Virus record (IMG/VR): IMGVR_UViG_3300027801_000192
Span: 1-21,390 of that record
DNA from: a virus
Length of the DNA stretch: 21,390 bases
Strand: one strand, 5' to 3'
The notes under the pieces were generated by a model. The model made no database searches, had not been told where the DNA came from, and saw only the letters and a program-made list of their open reading frames with translations. The position numbers and the translations under genes were made by a program. Below, piece by piece: positions 1 to 7,783 of the stretch. Within the stretch, counting starts at the first letter, position 1. Every line of letters starts with the position of its first letter.

Positions 1-1843
1 TTAACGTTGAATTTCTTATGCCATCCTTTAAAAGCTGCGCCCTGAGCGACTTCCAAGGCATTCTTTCCTTGTGTTTGACTAATTCATTGACCTCTTGTTT
101 ATATGTGTCTATTGGCAAGATACCATGTCCGTACTTAGTCTCCATATTTTTATAGCATCTTCCACGCTCTTTTGCTAGGTTTGCACTAGCTTTTATAAGA
201 TAATATGACCATGCTTCTGCGTACTCGTCAACCGTATCAAGGGCTTCATCATTATACTTTAATCCACGCTTCGCTAAGAAGTATGCAAAGTTAATGATAC
301 CTACACCTAATGGTCTTCTATTCATAGTTGATCTCTGTGCTGCAAGAATAGGATAGTCTTGATAATCTAATAGAGCATCAAGAGAACGTACAGCTAAATC
401 ACAATACTTCTCGAAGTCCTTCGGATCATTAATTAAACCCCAGTTGATTGCACTTAGAGTACACAAAGATATCTCACCTTTGTTTGCATCATCATATGAT
501 TCTAATCCATGACTAGGTAGATTAATTTCACAACAAAGATTAGACTGGTGTATCGGTGCTTGTTTCTCAATGAATGATCCATGTGTATTTGCATGGTCTA
601 CATTCTGTAGGTATATCCTACCTGTCTCTTTACGTTCAGTTAGAAATTGAGAGAATACCTCAATAGCTGGCAGAGACTTCTTACGTACACGTGATCTCTC
701 ATACTTTTCATATAACTCTTTGAATAGATCTTGATCCTCAAAGAATGCATCGTATAATCCTGGCACATCATTGGGTGAGAAGAATGTTATCTTACCACCC
801 TCTATTAATCTTTCGTACATAAGCTTATTAAACTGGAAGGCATAGTCCATGTTACGTACACGTGTCTCATCTGTACCACGGTTATTCTTTAATACTACAA
901 GATCTTCAAATTCATAATGCCATACAGGAAGATAAACTGTTGCTGCACCACCACGTACTCCACCTTGTGAACAAGACTTAACCGAAGCTTGAAACAATTT
1001 AAGGAATGGAATTAATCCAGTATGTACAACAGATCCATCACCTATGTGTGAACCTACAGCTCTTAGTTTACCAGCATTAATACCTAAGCCAGCTTTCTTT
1101 GAGATGTATTTAACGATTGATGTTGATGTTGCATTGATAGAGTCTAATGAATCATTAGTCTCAAGTACTACACATGACGAAAACTGTCGTGTCGGTGTTC
1201 GTACTCCTGCCATGATAGGTGTAGGTAGAGATATATAGAACTTAGATATAGCATCATAGAACTCACGTATGTATTTCATACGTCTTCCATTATACTTGCC
1301 GAACAATGTCATAGCAATCATAATGTATAACACCTGAGGTGTTTCATATATAGTTCCATCTGATCTGTTCTGCACAAGATACTTAGATCTCATTTGTTCC
1401 ATACCAGCATACGTGAAGTCATCATCACGTGAGTGATCTAATATGTTATCATTAATATAACTTAATTCAGAGTCAGAGTATTTGTTTAATATATCTGCAT
1501 CATAGACCTTTGCTTCAATGTTATGATCAATGATCTCTTTAAGTGGCCAAGGATCTTTATCACCATACACTAATTTCTTAAGCTTATAATTGATTAGCCT
1601 TGCTGCTACTGTTTGATAATTAGGTGTTGCCTCAGTGATTAGTTCTGCCGAGGATTTGATTAAGAGGTCATGTATGTTAACTGACTCCATCTCATTATAT
1701 AACTGGATGTTGGCTCTCATTTCTATCTCAGAAATACTTACTCCAACTAAATCATTACACGCCCATTCCAGCACCCGGTGAATTTTGTTAATGTTGAATG
1801 GCTCAGTTTCACCACTGCGCTTGGTTACGAAAATCGACGTCAT
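1..1843 (-). CDS. nrdA: Ribonucleoside-diphosphate reductase class Ia, alpha subunit (partial)
   Basis: Large subunit of aerobic ribonucleotide reductase, which reduces NDPs to dNDPs for phage DNA synthesis with an NrdB partner that is probably just beyond the left edge. The visible 614 codons start at ATG 1843 after a GGAG ribosome site and stay open to the edge, so the C-terminus is missing. Residues 1-90 form an ATP-cone-like activity domain (starts MTSIFVTKRSGETEPF). The redox and active-site residues are in place: Cys224 in SSCVV, Asn435, Cys437 and Glu439 in NLCCEI, and Cys461 in SLCTLS. These correspond to E. coli C225, N437, C439, E441 and C462. The last visible residues, GIRNSTL, match the conserved end region of the barrel. 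It has its own promoter at 1865-1894. The TTA at position 1 is out of frame and is not its stop. Confidence 0.97.
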   Translation of the reverse strand, partial: MTSIFVTKRSGETEPFNINKIHRVLEWACNDLVGVSISEIEMRANIQLYNEMESVNIHDLLIKSSAELITEATPNYQTVAARLINYKLKKLVYGDKDPWPLKEIIDHNIEAKVYDADILNKYSDSELSYINDNILDHSRDDDFTYAGMEQMRSKYLVQNRSDGTIYETPQVLYIMIAMTLFGKYNGRRMKYIREFYDAISKFYISLPTPIMAGVRTPTRQFSSCVVLETNDSLDSINATSTSIVKYISKKAGLGINAGKLRAVGSHIGDGSVVHTGLIPFLKLFQASVKSCSQGGVRGGAATVYLPVWHYEFEDLVVLKNNRGTDETRVRNMDYAFQFNKLMYERLIEGGKITFFSPNDVPGLYDAFFEDQDLFKELYEKYERSRVRKKSLPAIEVFSQFLTERKETGRIYLQNVDHANTHGSFIEKQAPIHQSNLCCEINLPSHGLESYDDANKGEISLCTLSAINWGLINDPKDFEKYCDLAVRSLDALLDYQDYPILAAQRSTMNRRPLGVGIINFAYFLAKRGLKYNDEALDTVDEYAEAWSYYLIKASANLAKERGRCYKNMETKYGHGILPIDTYKQEVNELVKHKERMPWKSLRAQLLKDGIRNSTL

Positions 1844-1864
1844 GTCACTCCAATTAATTAATAT

Positions 1865-1894
1865 ATTATATCACACAAAGTGTGAAAGTACATA
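1865..1894 (-). promoter_or_regulatory. Early-type promoter for nrdA, with palindrome in the spacer
   Basis: On the minus strand TATGTAC (1894-1888), 17 bp, then TATAAT (1870-1865) preceded by TGA, an extended -10. The same layout occurs at four other gene starts in this window. The spacer holds a perfect 15-base palindrome, TCACACTTTGTGTGA (1885-1871), absent from the sister promoters. The nrdA ATG lies about 22 bases downstream of the -10. Confidence 0.75.
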
Positions 1895-1895
1895 C

Positions 1896-2429
1896 TTATA
1901 ATATATTGTTTACTGATAAATAAATGTTTTCTCTTGTTTTATATATAGGAACACCAGCAAAGTAGGCAGCTGGACTTATAGAATCTAAATTCACAATGGT
2001 TCCTTTATTACTCTCAAGTAAGTCATGATTTAGAATGTATTGACCTTCACGATAGAGTTCTTTAAACTCTTCCGCTATATCAATTGACGTATTGTGACCT
2101 AAGTCTTCTAAGACTTTAAGTATATCTTCCTCAGCCATACCAGTCTCTTCCTTTAAAAGAAACAACGCAGCTGCGTATGAAGCAATTCTAGATTTACCGA
2201 ATGGTACCTTCTCTAGAATTCTTTTAATATTAAATACTAACTTATGAAATACTGTATAAACTTTCTTTTGGGCTGATGTTTGTTGAGCACCTTTAACTAA
2301 TAACTTACCTTTAGCGTCAATTACGCCTGCATCAAATGCCTCAGTCTGATCCCACTTAGTTGTAAGTAAGCGTACAAATTTATACGTAATGAATAAATCT
2401 ACCGCAGACTCGTTTAAATACTGACTCAT
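1896..2429 (-). CDS. Phage protein of unknown function, 177 aa
   Basis: No enzymatic motif is recognisable. The protein is soluble-looking, with no signal peptide or membrane segment. A central basic helical part (FHKLVFNIKRILEKVPFGK, about residues 81-99) is followed by an alanine-rich stretch (ASYAAALFLLKEE). I recall similar proteins in T4-like marine phages but with no assigned role. It starts at ATG 2429, overlapping the previous stop as ATGA, with AAGGAAACT upstream. It is the last gene of the late operon; the nrdA promoter begins immediately after its stop. It could be a virion component, given the operon, but nothing in the protein proves it. Confidence 0.85.
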   Translation of the reverse strand: MSQYLNESAVDLFITYKFVRLLTTKWDQTEAFDAGVIDAKGKLLVKGAQQTSAQKKVYTVFHKLVFNIKRILEKVPFGKSRIASYAAALFLLKEETGMAEEDILKVLEDLGHNTSIDIAEEFKELYREGQYILNHDLLESNKGTIVNLDSISPAAYFAGVPIYKTRENIYLSVNNIL

Positions 2430-2782
2430 AGTTTCCTTAATACATCTATAATAGTTGAGTCCAATGGAATCTCAACATGATCATCTTCTGGTAGATAGTT
2501 TAAATATACCAAGAAGGTTTTAACAGTACTTAGCAGAGTTAGATCTGTCTTAGACATTAATATCTCTGCGCATATACTTGGTCCTAACACATTACCTAAT
2601 ATAATAATATGGTTTAAAATCAATCGCTCTTTCAAATCATCATCACGATAGTACCTGTTGACTAACCGATTGATATATTTAAATCTTGATATATCTTCTT
2701 TAAAATCTTCTGTGGTTGCCCACTTATCTTTCTGATAATGCTTTGCAGCATATAACTCGAAGTTATTCTTAGTCAATTCCAT
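2426..2782 (-). CDS. Conserved phage protein of unknown function, 118 aa (DUF7207-like by recall)
   Basis: Small, mainly helical protein. The features ELTKNNFELYAAKHY (residues 2-16), FKYINRLVNRYYRDDDLKERL (helical, charged) and NHIIILGNVLGP match, from memory, a family common in T4-like marine phages (DUF7207). No catalytic residues are evident. It ends in a 4-base ATGA overlap with the next gene, which implies coupled translation. An AAAGGA ribosome site precedes ATG 2782. The family name is from recall, not a search. Confidence 0.85.
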   Translation of the reverse strand: MELTKNNFELYAAKHYQKDKWATTEDFKEDISRFKYINRLVNRYYRDDDLKERLILNHIIILGNVLGPSICAEILMSKTDLTLLSTVKTFLVYLNYLPEDDHVEIPLDSTIIDVLRKL

Positions 2783-2812
2783 AATATATATTTATCCTTT
2801 AAAGGGGTGTTA

Positions 2813-3046
2813 CTACTTTTTATACCACGCTTTTTTCTTCTTTTTAGCTGGCTTTGTTGCTGGCTTAATAGTTTCCATAGGTGGCGTTTCTGACTTTGCT
2901 GTTACTGGTGGTGCTTTTGTTACACCGTTCCACGCATCAACATCTGCCTGAGTATTTGGACTTGCTGCTAATAGTTCGCCTGTTGGTGAATGATATCCAT
3001 TCACACTTGCTACAGTACCTGGCGGGTACATTCCTTTACTTTCCAT
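2813..3046 (-). CDS. Small Pro/Lys-rich protein, 77 aa
   Basis: Unrecognised 77-residue protein. The N-terminal half contains VNGYHSPTGELL. The C-terminal half is low-complexity, with Pro, Thr and Ala, and ends in a lysine-rich tail (PAKKKKKAWYKK). Such basic tails often bind nucleic acid or acidic surfaces, but no function can be assigned. A clear AGGAG site precedes ATG 3046. The gene sits 8 bases after the nucleotidyltransferase stop and 30 bases before the next start. Confidence 0.75.
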   Translation of the reverse strand: MESKGMYPPGTVASVNGYHSPTGELLAASPNTQADVDAWNGVTKAPPVTAKSETPPMETIKPATKPAKKKKKAWYKK

Positions 3047-3054
3047 ACTATCTC

Positions 3055-3879
3055 CTAATTATTTAAACATATATCTTGGAGCCAAAAGGTTTTAAATCTT
3101 TCAGACTCCTTTAGTTTTACTTTAACGTGGTTGGCTCCTAGTGTATCTATAACACCTTCTTGACCATCATTCGTTTTCACTTTATCTTTCACGCTAAATA
3201 GTTTACCAGCCACAAACTTTTCTCTTAGGTTTGAAGCCTTCTTTAATTTTATATCTTGTCTAAAAGATTTCTCTTCTTTTAAACCCATACCTTTACGAAC
3301 ATCATTCATTAATGCTTCAGCATCTCTAAATTTCTTTGGTAGACCACTAGTAAATCCAACTAGATCATTCTTACTTGCAGCAGCTCTCATCTTAGAGGCT
3401 GACATACCTTCTGCACCTTCTGCATCAGGATCTCTCTCACCAGCATTGATAACCTTTATAGATGCAAAGTCGTATAAGCCATGCTTACCCTTTGTACCAT
3501 TGTACTTGTTTATCAATTGGGTAAATTCTTTTACTCTATCAGAGCCAACAACTAATTCAATGTTCTTATATCCGTCCTTGTATGCAATAGTTAATGCATC
3601 GAATATAGTCTTGACCTTCTTATCCATAAGAATCATTCGTGCATGAGTAGGAAATACCTTACGCATGTACTTAATCTTTGTCTTCCAGTCTAGGGGATTC
3701 TTTTTATTATCAGTGGTTTGTGTTGCATAAATTCTATGGTCACCTGTTCCTTTAGCGTGACTTACATCTAAAAGCTTTTCATGACCAATAGTTGGAGGGT
3801 TAAAGCGACCCCAGTTAATAGTAACTGTTTCGGCTGCAGCCTCTTCGAGATAGTGTTCTTTAAAACTATGCAATGACAT
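3055..3879 (-). CDS. HIGH-superfamily nucleotidyltransferase with KOW-like C-terminus
   Basis: Predicted cytidylyl/adenylyltransferase-type enzyme. Residues 24-33 (GRFNPPTIGH) form the first nucleotide-binding motif with the (T/H)xGH signature. MSASKMR (159-165) corresponds to the C-terminal ISSTxxR-type motif. Residues about 205-274 form a separate segment with a KOW/SH3-like look (KVKTNDGQEGVIDTLGANHV). The substrate cannot be read from the sequence; NMN adenylyltransferase-like, cytidylyltransferase-like or a tRNA/RNA target are all possible. The N-terminus, MSLHSFKEHYLEE/AAAE, resembles a T4 capsid-targeting leader with an LxE/A protease site, as in neighbouring genes. It starts in a TAATG overlap with the upstream 91-codon gene. 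Confidence 0.88.
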   Translation of the reverse strand: MSLHSFKEHYLEEAAAETVTINWGRFNPPTIGHEKLLDVSHAKGTGDHRIYATQTTDNKKNPLDWKTKIKYMRKVFPTHARMILMDKKVKTIFDALTIAYKDGYKNIELVVGSDRVKEFTQLINKYNGTKGKHGLYDFASIKVINAGERDPDAEGAEGMSASKMRAAASKNDLVGFTSGLPKKFRDAEALMNDVRKGMGLKEEKSFRQDIKLKKASNLREKFVAGKLFSVKDKVKTNDGQEGVIDTLGANHVKVKLKESERFKTFWLQDICLNN

Positions 3880-4154
3880 TAGCTTGCTTTCTGCATCATG
3901 TCAGAAACTTTAGTCTTCTTATCAAACTTTGCTACTGTTTTATCTCCAAAGACAAGTTCATTATCATCAAAGTAGATATCCTTTCTGCTAACCTTTGCCT
4001 TCGCTACTGCCTTTGCAAAGTTTCGATCCTTCATCATGTAATCGATCATAGCATCTCTATCCATATCCTTTACTAACTCTGAATGATGTACTCTCTTTGA
4101 TCCTGCTACACGAGCCTTCATACTTGATTCTCTAATTTCTTTTACTGTTATCAT
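3879..4154 (-). CDS. Small basic phage protein of unknown function, 91 aa
   Basis: Unrecognised. It is rich in Lys, Asp and Met with no membrane segment. The N-terminus MITVKEIRE/SSM has the hydrophobic-x-Glu/small pattern of a T4 prohead protease site at residue 9, like other genes in this operon. The rest (KDIYFDDNELVFGDKTVAKF, near residues 58-77) looks like a short beta-rich segment. ATG 4154 overlaps the stop of the ligase-like gene as ATGA, and its own stop overlaps the next start as TAATG, so it is translationally coupled on both sides. Confidence 0.85.
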   Translation of the reverse strand: MITVKEIRESSMKARVAGSKRVHHSELVKDMDRDAMIDYMMKDRNFAKAVAKAKVSRKDIYFDDNELVFGDKTVAKFDKKTKVSDMMQKAS

Positions 4155-5380
4155 CGTGATTCAGACTCCCATCCTTTGATTATGTCTTTACTAAAGTTAT
4201 TGTAACTAAATTCCATACGGTCTACGATCTTCACTGCACCATTTGTTAGGTGATCTATAGCAACATAGCCTTCAGCTCCTGTTACTCTGAATCCGTCTTT
4301 AGTCTTTATAAATGTATTTATACTATCCATACTGTCCAAGTGTGTTAACAGCTTCTTTTTAGCCATAACTAATTCATTCTGCATATCAAACATACTTATA
4401 AGGCCTGATTTGTTAACATCTGAGAAGAATTCTAGTGCATCCAGCTTGGCTTGTTCCTTCCTATCTTTCCCAGCATCACTCTTAAGCCTTTCTTTTTCGG
4501 TGTTATATCGATTTTCGATCCATCCGATAAGTTCTGCCACATACGTTTTGGAGTCTGTTGTTTCCTCTTGCGCTCTAACTTTCGTATTGCGAAAGGTATT
4601 GATATATAAATTAATATCTGTATTTGTAGATACGTCAGTAAGCGTACTGGAAGCGATCTTCTGGAAGAGCTTACCTGCATTTGAGATGTGTTTCGTAATT
4701 TCATTTGTTTCCTTTTTAGATAATGTGGCTAAACCAGATATGTCAGGGAAGTTAGCAGACTTCTGCCATACACTTCTTACTTTCTTAAACGCTGCAACGG
4801 ATACTCCGAAGCTTGCACTCATTTTTTCAAAGGTTGCACCTTGGTAATAAGTATGCCACACTACACCGATCTTTGCTGAGATTATTTCTTTTGCTGCTTC
4901 AACGGGTACTGCATATACTATAGTATTAGGGTGGAAAGTTATATACTTCACACCATCAATTGTTTGTTTTTTAAGATCCTTTTTAGTGAACATGATATCA
5001 CCTTGGTAGACCCCTTTCTTTATACCAAGTTTACTTAATTCTTGAAAAGCTACTGTGAGTTTTGCTGCTAAATCACCAGAGGTATCGGCTTTAACTTCTT
5101 TAACGCTCTTATATACCTTGGGATTCTTATTGAATATTCCTTTCTTTGCAACAAAGAACTTACCATCGCTAGGGTCAATGCCAGCAAATACAGCTGGTGC
5201 ACCATCCCATTTAACCGTTACCTGTTTAGTATCATTAGTACTTCCAGCCAACATATCTCTGAGATCACGTAAAGCAAAGATAGCATCACGTGCTCCTTTG
5301 ACTCCACCATCTATAACCATATCTTCGATATGGGTCATGTGAGTATTCTTAGCTTCTATTATGTGTTGTTTTAAATTCAT
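4151..5380 (-). CDS. Ligase/nucleotidyltransferase-like phage protein, 409 aa (DUF6267-like by recall)
   Basis: A widespread phage family of unknown role, which I recall as DUF6267. The sequence shows motifs of the covalent nucleotidyltransferase (RNA/DNA ligase, capping enzyme) superfamily in the correct order: KWDG at 57-60 (motif I KxDG, candidate nucleophile Lys57), VYQGDIMF at 124-131 (motif III-like), EGYVAI at 370-375 (motif IV-like) and VKIVDRMEF at 383-391 (motif V-like, Lys384). Roughly 240 residues of mostly helical sequence separate motifs III and IV, longer than in classical ligases. The N-terminus MNLKQHIIE/AKN has a capsid-targeting and protease-site pattern. It starts 1 base after the upstream stop. 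The ligase reading is my inference. Confidence 0.85.
   Translation of the reverse strand: MNLKQHIIEAKNTHMTHIEDMVIDGGVKGARDAIFALRDLRDMLAGSTNDTKQVTVKWDGAPAVFAGIDPSDGKFFVAKKGIFNKNPKVYKSVKEVKADTSGDLAAKLTVAFQELSKLGIKKGVYQGDIMFTKKDLKKQTIDGVKYITFHPNTIVYAVPVEAAKEIISAKIGVVWHTYYQGATFEKMSASFGVSVAAFKKVRSVWQKSANFPDISGLATLSKKETNEITKHISNAGKLFQKIASSTLTDVSTNTDINLYINTFRNTKVRAQEETTDSKTYVAELIGWIENRYNTEKERLKSDAGKDRKEQAKLDALEFFSDVNKSGLISMFDMQNELVMAKKKLLTHLDSMDSINTFIKTKDGFRVTGAEGYVAIDHLTNGAVKIVDRMEFSYNNFSKDIIKGWESESR
4315..4322 (-). promoter_or_regulatory. Possible internal late promoter TATAAATA
   Basis: An exact TATAAATA on the minus strand inside the 3' part of the ligase-like gene, about 160 bases before the start of the 91-codon gene. 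It could give a shorter late transcript for the downstream genes. A chance match in AT-rich coding sequence is equally plausible. Confidence 0.25.
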
Positions 5381-5381
5381 A

Positions 5382-7070
5382 TTATCTACTTATTTTAACA
5401 AATGCGCTTGAGTCTGCTGATTTAGATCCAGCATAATTAATCATTCTTGATACTAGTCTATTTGCTTTTATAGTAGATGCATTATTGAATGCCTCAATAA
5501 TAGTTACAACGCCTAATTTAGAATGAATCCATGGTGCTTCTTTCTTTGCTAGTTCTTCATCGAATACTTTACGTGTCATCTTATCAAGTTTAGATACTCT
5601 ATTATAAAAGTCTCTACGTGCTTTATCACCTTTCTTAGATGGATCAGCAATTAATTTAGCTGTTTTAATAAGATTAGCATTTGTTTCTATTTTAGGCATA
5701 TTAAGGATTTCAAGTGAGTCTGCGATTAGGCCATAACCCATACCCCCACCTCTTGCACCTTTACCTGTGATCTCAATCTTGTGAGTACCATAAGATTTAT
5801 TAGCTGCTATAGCAAGTACATTACCTTCTTTTGTTGTTATATTACCACGTGCTGTACTCCAAAAGGTTCCTCTTTTCTCCCCTTTTACATTTAGGTTTTT
5901 AATTTTATAGCTATCTGGAGGTACTGGTACTTCTTTGTTATATTCTTTAAAGTTTCCATCACCTTTATCAATTATCTTAAGAGATATACCGACAATTCTT
6001 CTTGCTATATACTCTTCTAACATATATACATTTAAAGCATGAACAGTAAGTACTGGTATATTTTCAGCATCAAATTCTTTTGATAAGGCCCATATATCAC
6101 CAGGGTTCCACTTATCATTATTTAGATTCTTCATATCATTATTTCTGTATGCATCTTTTTTCTTTGAGAATATGTCATTGTGTTTTAAATCATCGCGATG
6201 GAATGTCATACCTTTATTAATAAATTTATTATCAAGTAATACCACTGCCGATAAGTACGAACTCTTTCTCCAATCCTCTGGTATACCTAACATAGTCTTA
6301 AGATCTGTACCACCAGTAAATGCACGATTAGTATGTTTACTTAATATCTCATCAGTAAAATATTCGTATGTCTTTTTTCCTTCTTTTGTGACAGCTGCAC
6401 ACCATAAGGCTTGTGCTGATTCAGTTTCGGCTGTAGCTTTTGTGCCTGGACCTGCACCTGCCGTCTCACCGCCGAATAGTCTAGACTTAAAGATATGGCT
6501 GCTTAATACGTTTTTACCATCATTTGTACCAAGAGAGAAGCTTTTACCATCTCTTGTAAATTGATCTAAGGCATTTAATGCTGCCTTCTTATCTGTTACT
6601 GTGAACAAATCATTCTTATGCCCTTTGCCTGGAACCATCTTGATAGGTGTACCTTTCTTAATTAAGTCTTTAAGTATGTTTACTCTTAATTCACCAGTCT
6701 CATTATTCTTACCAGCAAGATCAGCGGGTCCTAGTGGAGCTTCAGTGATAAACTCTTCTACCCAACCTGAATCATCATCTTGTGGTCTTGCAGGAGACTT
6801 CTCTTCGTATCTTGTCTTACGATCAAGCACCTTAGCAAACTCTCTATGGTTTAAATTAAAATGATCAGCAGCAATGTCTTGTATTCTTTGTTTAGACAAG
6901 CCTCTTGATATAACATCAGGATCTTTCCTTAATGCTTTCATCATAAGCAAGGCTGCTTTATACTTATCTTTATGTTGGTTTCTATATATCATTCGCTTCA
7001 CCTTCTTCGGAAGCAAATCTATTATACGCATACCTGTATCTTCTTGTACCTTTTCGTTAAAACTTAACAT
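5382..7070 (-). CDS. Large phage protein of unknown function, 562 aa
   Basis: No known catalytic fold is recognised. Three parts are visible. Residues 1-90 are a basic helical module (LLPKKVKRMIYRNQHKDKYK) ending in DRKTRYEE. Residues 100-112 are an acidic linker with EEFITE/APLG, a strong match to the T4 gp21 cleavage pattern. The rest is a long domain with a Gly-rich loop (FGGETAGAGPGTKATAETES, 199-218), ESAQALWCA (217-225) and KWNPGDIWALS (320-330). From recall, the N-terminal module also occurs as a separate phage protein, so this may be a fusion. The second half is lysine-rich. Position after the kinase and before the ligase-like gene, in a late operon, suggests a head-packaged protein. 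It starts in a TAATG overlap. Confidence 0.85.
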   Translation of the reverse strand: MLSFNEKVQEDTGMRIIDLLPKKVKRMIYRNQHKDKYKAALLMMKALRKDPDVISRGLSKQRIQDIAADHFNLNHREFAKVLDRKTRYEEKSPARPQDDDSGWVEEFITEAPLGPADLAGKNNETGELRVNILKDLIKKGTPIKMVPGKGHKNDLFTVTDKKAALNALDQFTRDGKSFSLGTNDGKNVLSSHIFKSRLFGGETAGAGPGTKATAETESAQALWCAAVTKEGKKTYEYFTDEILSKHTNRAFTGGTDLKTMLGIPEDWRKSSYLSAVVLLDNKFINKGMTFHRDDLKHNDIFSKKKDAYRNNDMKNLNNDKWNPGDIWALSKEFDAENIPVLTVHALNVYMLEEYIARRIVGISLKIIDKGDGNFKEYNKEVPVPPDSYKIKNLNVKGEKRGTFWSTARGNITTKEGNVLAIAANKSYGTHKIEITGKGARGGGMGYGLIADSLEILNMPKIETNANLIKTAKLIADPSKKGDKARRDFYNRVSKLDKMTRKVFDEELAKKEAPWIHSKLGVVTIIEAFNNASTIKANRLVSRMINYAGSKSADSSAFVKISR

Positions 7071-7753
7071 TAATTATTTTTCATCCATGTTTTAGCTGCC
7101 TTATTCTTTGGCATAGTCTTTGACCATTTAGTAATCTTATTTAATACCTCACGAATTATCGTTGGTGTTTTCTCTCTTACAGAGTTATCTATCACGAAGA
7201 ATAATCCTCTAAATGCCTTCTTCAATGGTGGCAAACTCTTATCTAATTCTTTGTATTTCTGTGTAACAAGCTCTGGACCGATAGTTCTTTCACCTGCCGC
7301 TCCTCGTTGTCTATCAGATTCTATTGAATCTTCTAAAGGAATAGTTACATATACCATAGCACATTCATATCCAAGTGCTTCTAATGTTTTCTTTTGTCCT
7401 AGTACCTTACGTGAATTTGCACCTGTACCATCTATAACAAGACCTAATCTACCGATCACAGCATGTCTTTGTTTGGCAGCTGTGTGTCTTTTAGATACAT
7501 CTCTTATAACACCACGTTCGAATGCTCTTTTAGGATCAATTACAACTGCACCTTTTTCGTCAGTAAGACCTGCTTCTTTCATGTAACGAGTGAACTCATG
7601 GTCAGAATTAATTACTTTATATCCAAGCTGTGGACCAAGTGACATCCAGTCAGACACGTAAGACTTGCCTGCGCCTGGAGCACCAGCCATAAAAACTGCG
7701 TGGAATATAGAAGGATCGTTTCGACCCTCGAGAAATAACTTTAAAGACTTCAT
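7070..7753 (-). CDS. P-loop kinase, zeta-toxin/polynucleotide-kinase-like
   Basis: Predicted ATP-dependent phosphotransferase. Walker A GAPGAGKS is at residues 24-31, VIDGTG at 106-111 is the Walker B-like strand, and a lid-like SDRQRGAAGERTI (146-158) supplies arginines. The 227-residue length and the D-G-T-G arrangement fit the zeta-toxin, AAA_33 and polynucleotide-kinase group; the substrate could be RNA/DNA 5' ends, a nucleotide or a small metabolite. The N-terminus MKSLKLFLE/GRND resembles the T4 capsid-targeting sequence MKTYQEFIAE/A. It is the first gene behind the TATAAATA late promoter, and its ribosome site AAAGGT lies in the right arm of a hairpin (7757-7783), which probably keeps it silent on early read-through RNA. 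Confidence 0.88.
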   Translation of the reverse strand: MKSLKLFLEGRNDPSIFHAVFMAGAPGAGKSYVSDWMSLGPQLGYKVINSDHEFTRYMKEAGLTDEKGAVVIDPKRAFERGVIRDVSKRHTAAKQRHAVIGRLGLVIDGTGANSRKVLGQKKTLEALGYECAMVYVTIPLEDSIESDRQRGAAGERTIGPELVTQKYKELDKSLPPLKKAFRGLFFVIDNSVREKTPTIIREVLNKITKWSKTMPKNKAAKTWMKNN

Positions 7754-7756
7754 CTG

Positions 7757-7783
7757 ACCTTTATATAATTGAGATATAAAGGT
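7757..7783 (-). promoter_or_regulatory. Hairpin covering the kinase ribosome-binding site
   Basis: Perfect inverted repeat on the minus strand: ACCTTTATAT (7783-7774), a 7-base loop, ATATAAAGGT (7766-7757), then CAG and the ATG at 7753. The right arm contains the only Shine-Dalgarno-like sequence (AAAGG). RNA reading through from the upstream operon would fold and hide it. Late RNA starting near 7777 would lack most of the left arm. T4 genes e, soc and 49 are known to be controlled this way. There is no T-run, so a terminator role is less likely. Confidence 0.65.

Noticed and set aside
1-3. TTA that could be the nrdA stop codon
   Set aside because: The nrdA frame from 1843 reads TTA (Leu) at 4-2, so the apparent stop at 1-3 is out of frame and the gene continues past the edge.
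2789-2796. GATAAATA resembling a late promoter before the 118-codon gene
   Set aside because: One mismatch to TATAAATA, and transcription would begin at about the start codon, leaving no leader; AAAGGATAAA is better read as a ribosome site.
4410-4847. Long plus-strand open frame (145 codons) opposite the ligase-like gene
   Set aside because: It mirrors a well-supported minus-strand gene, has no ribosome site or family resemblance and would need transcription against every gene here; other plus-strand frames (6172-6564, 7251-7586, 13464-13808) were dropped for the same reason.
7757-7783. Hairpin as a rho-independent terminator of the fdh operon
   Set aside because: The stem is AU-rich and no U-run follows on the transcribed strand; its pairing with the ribosome site explains it better.
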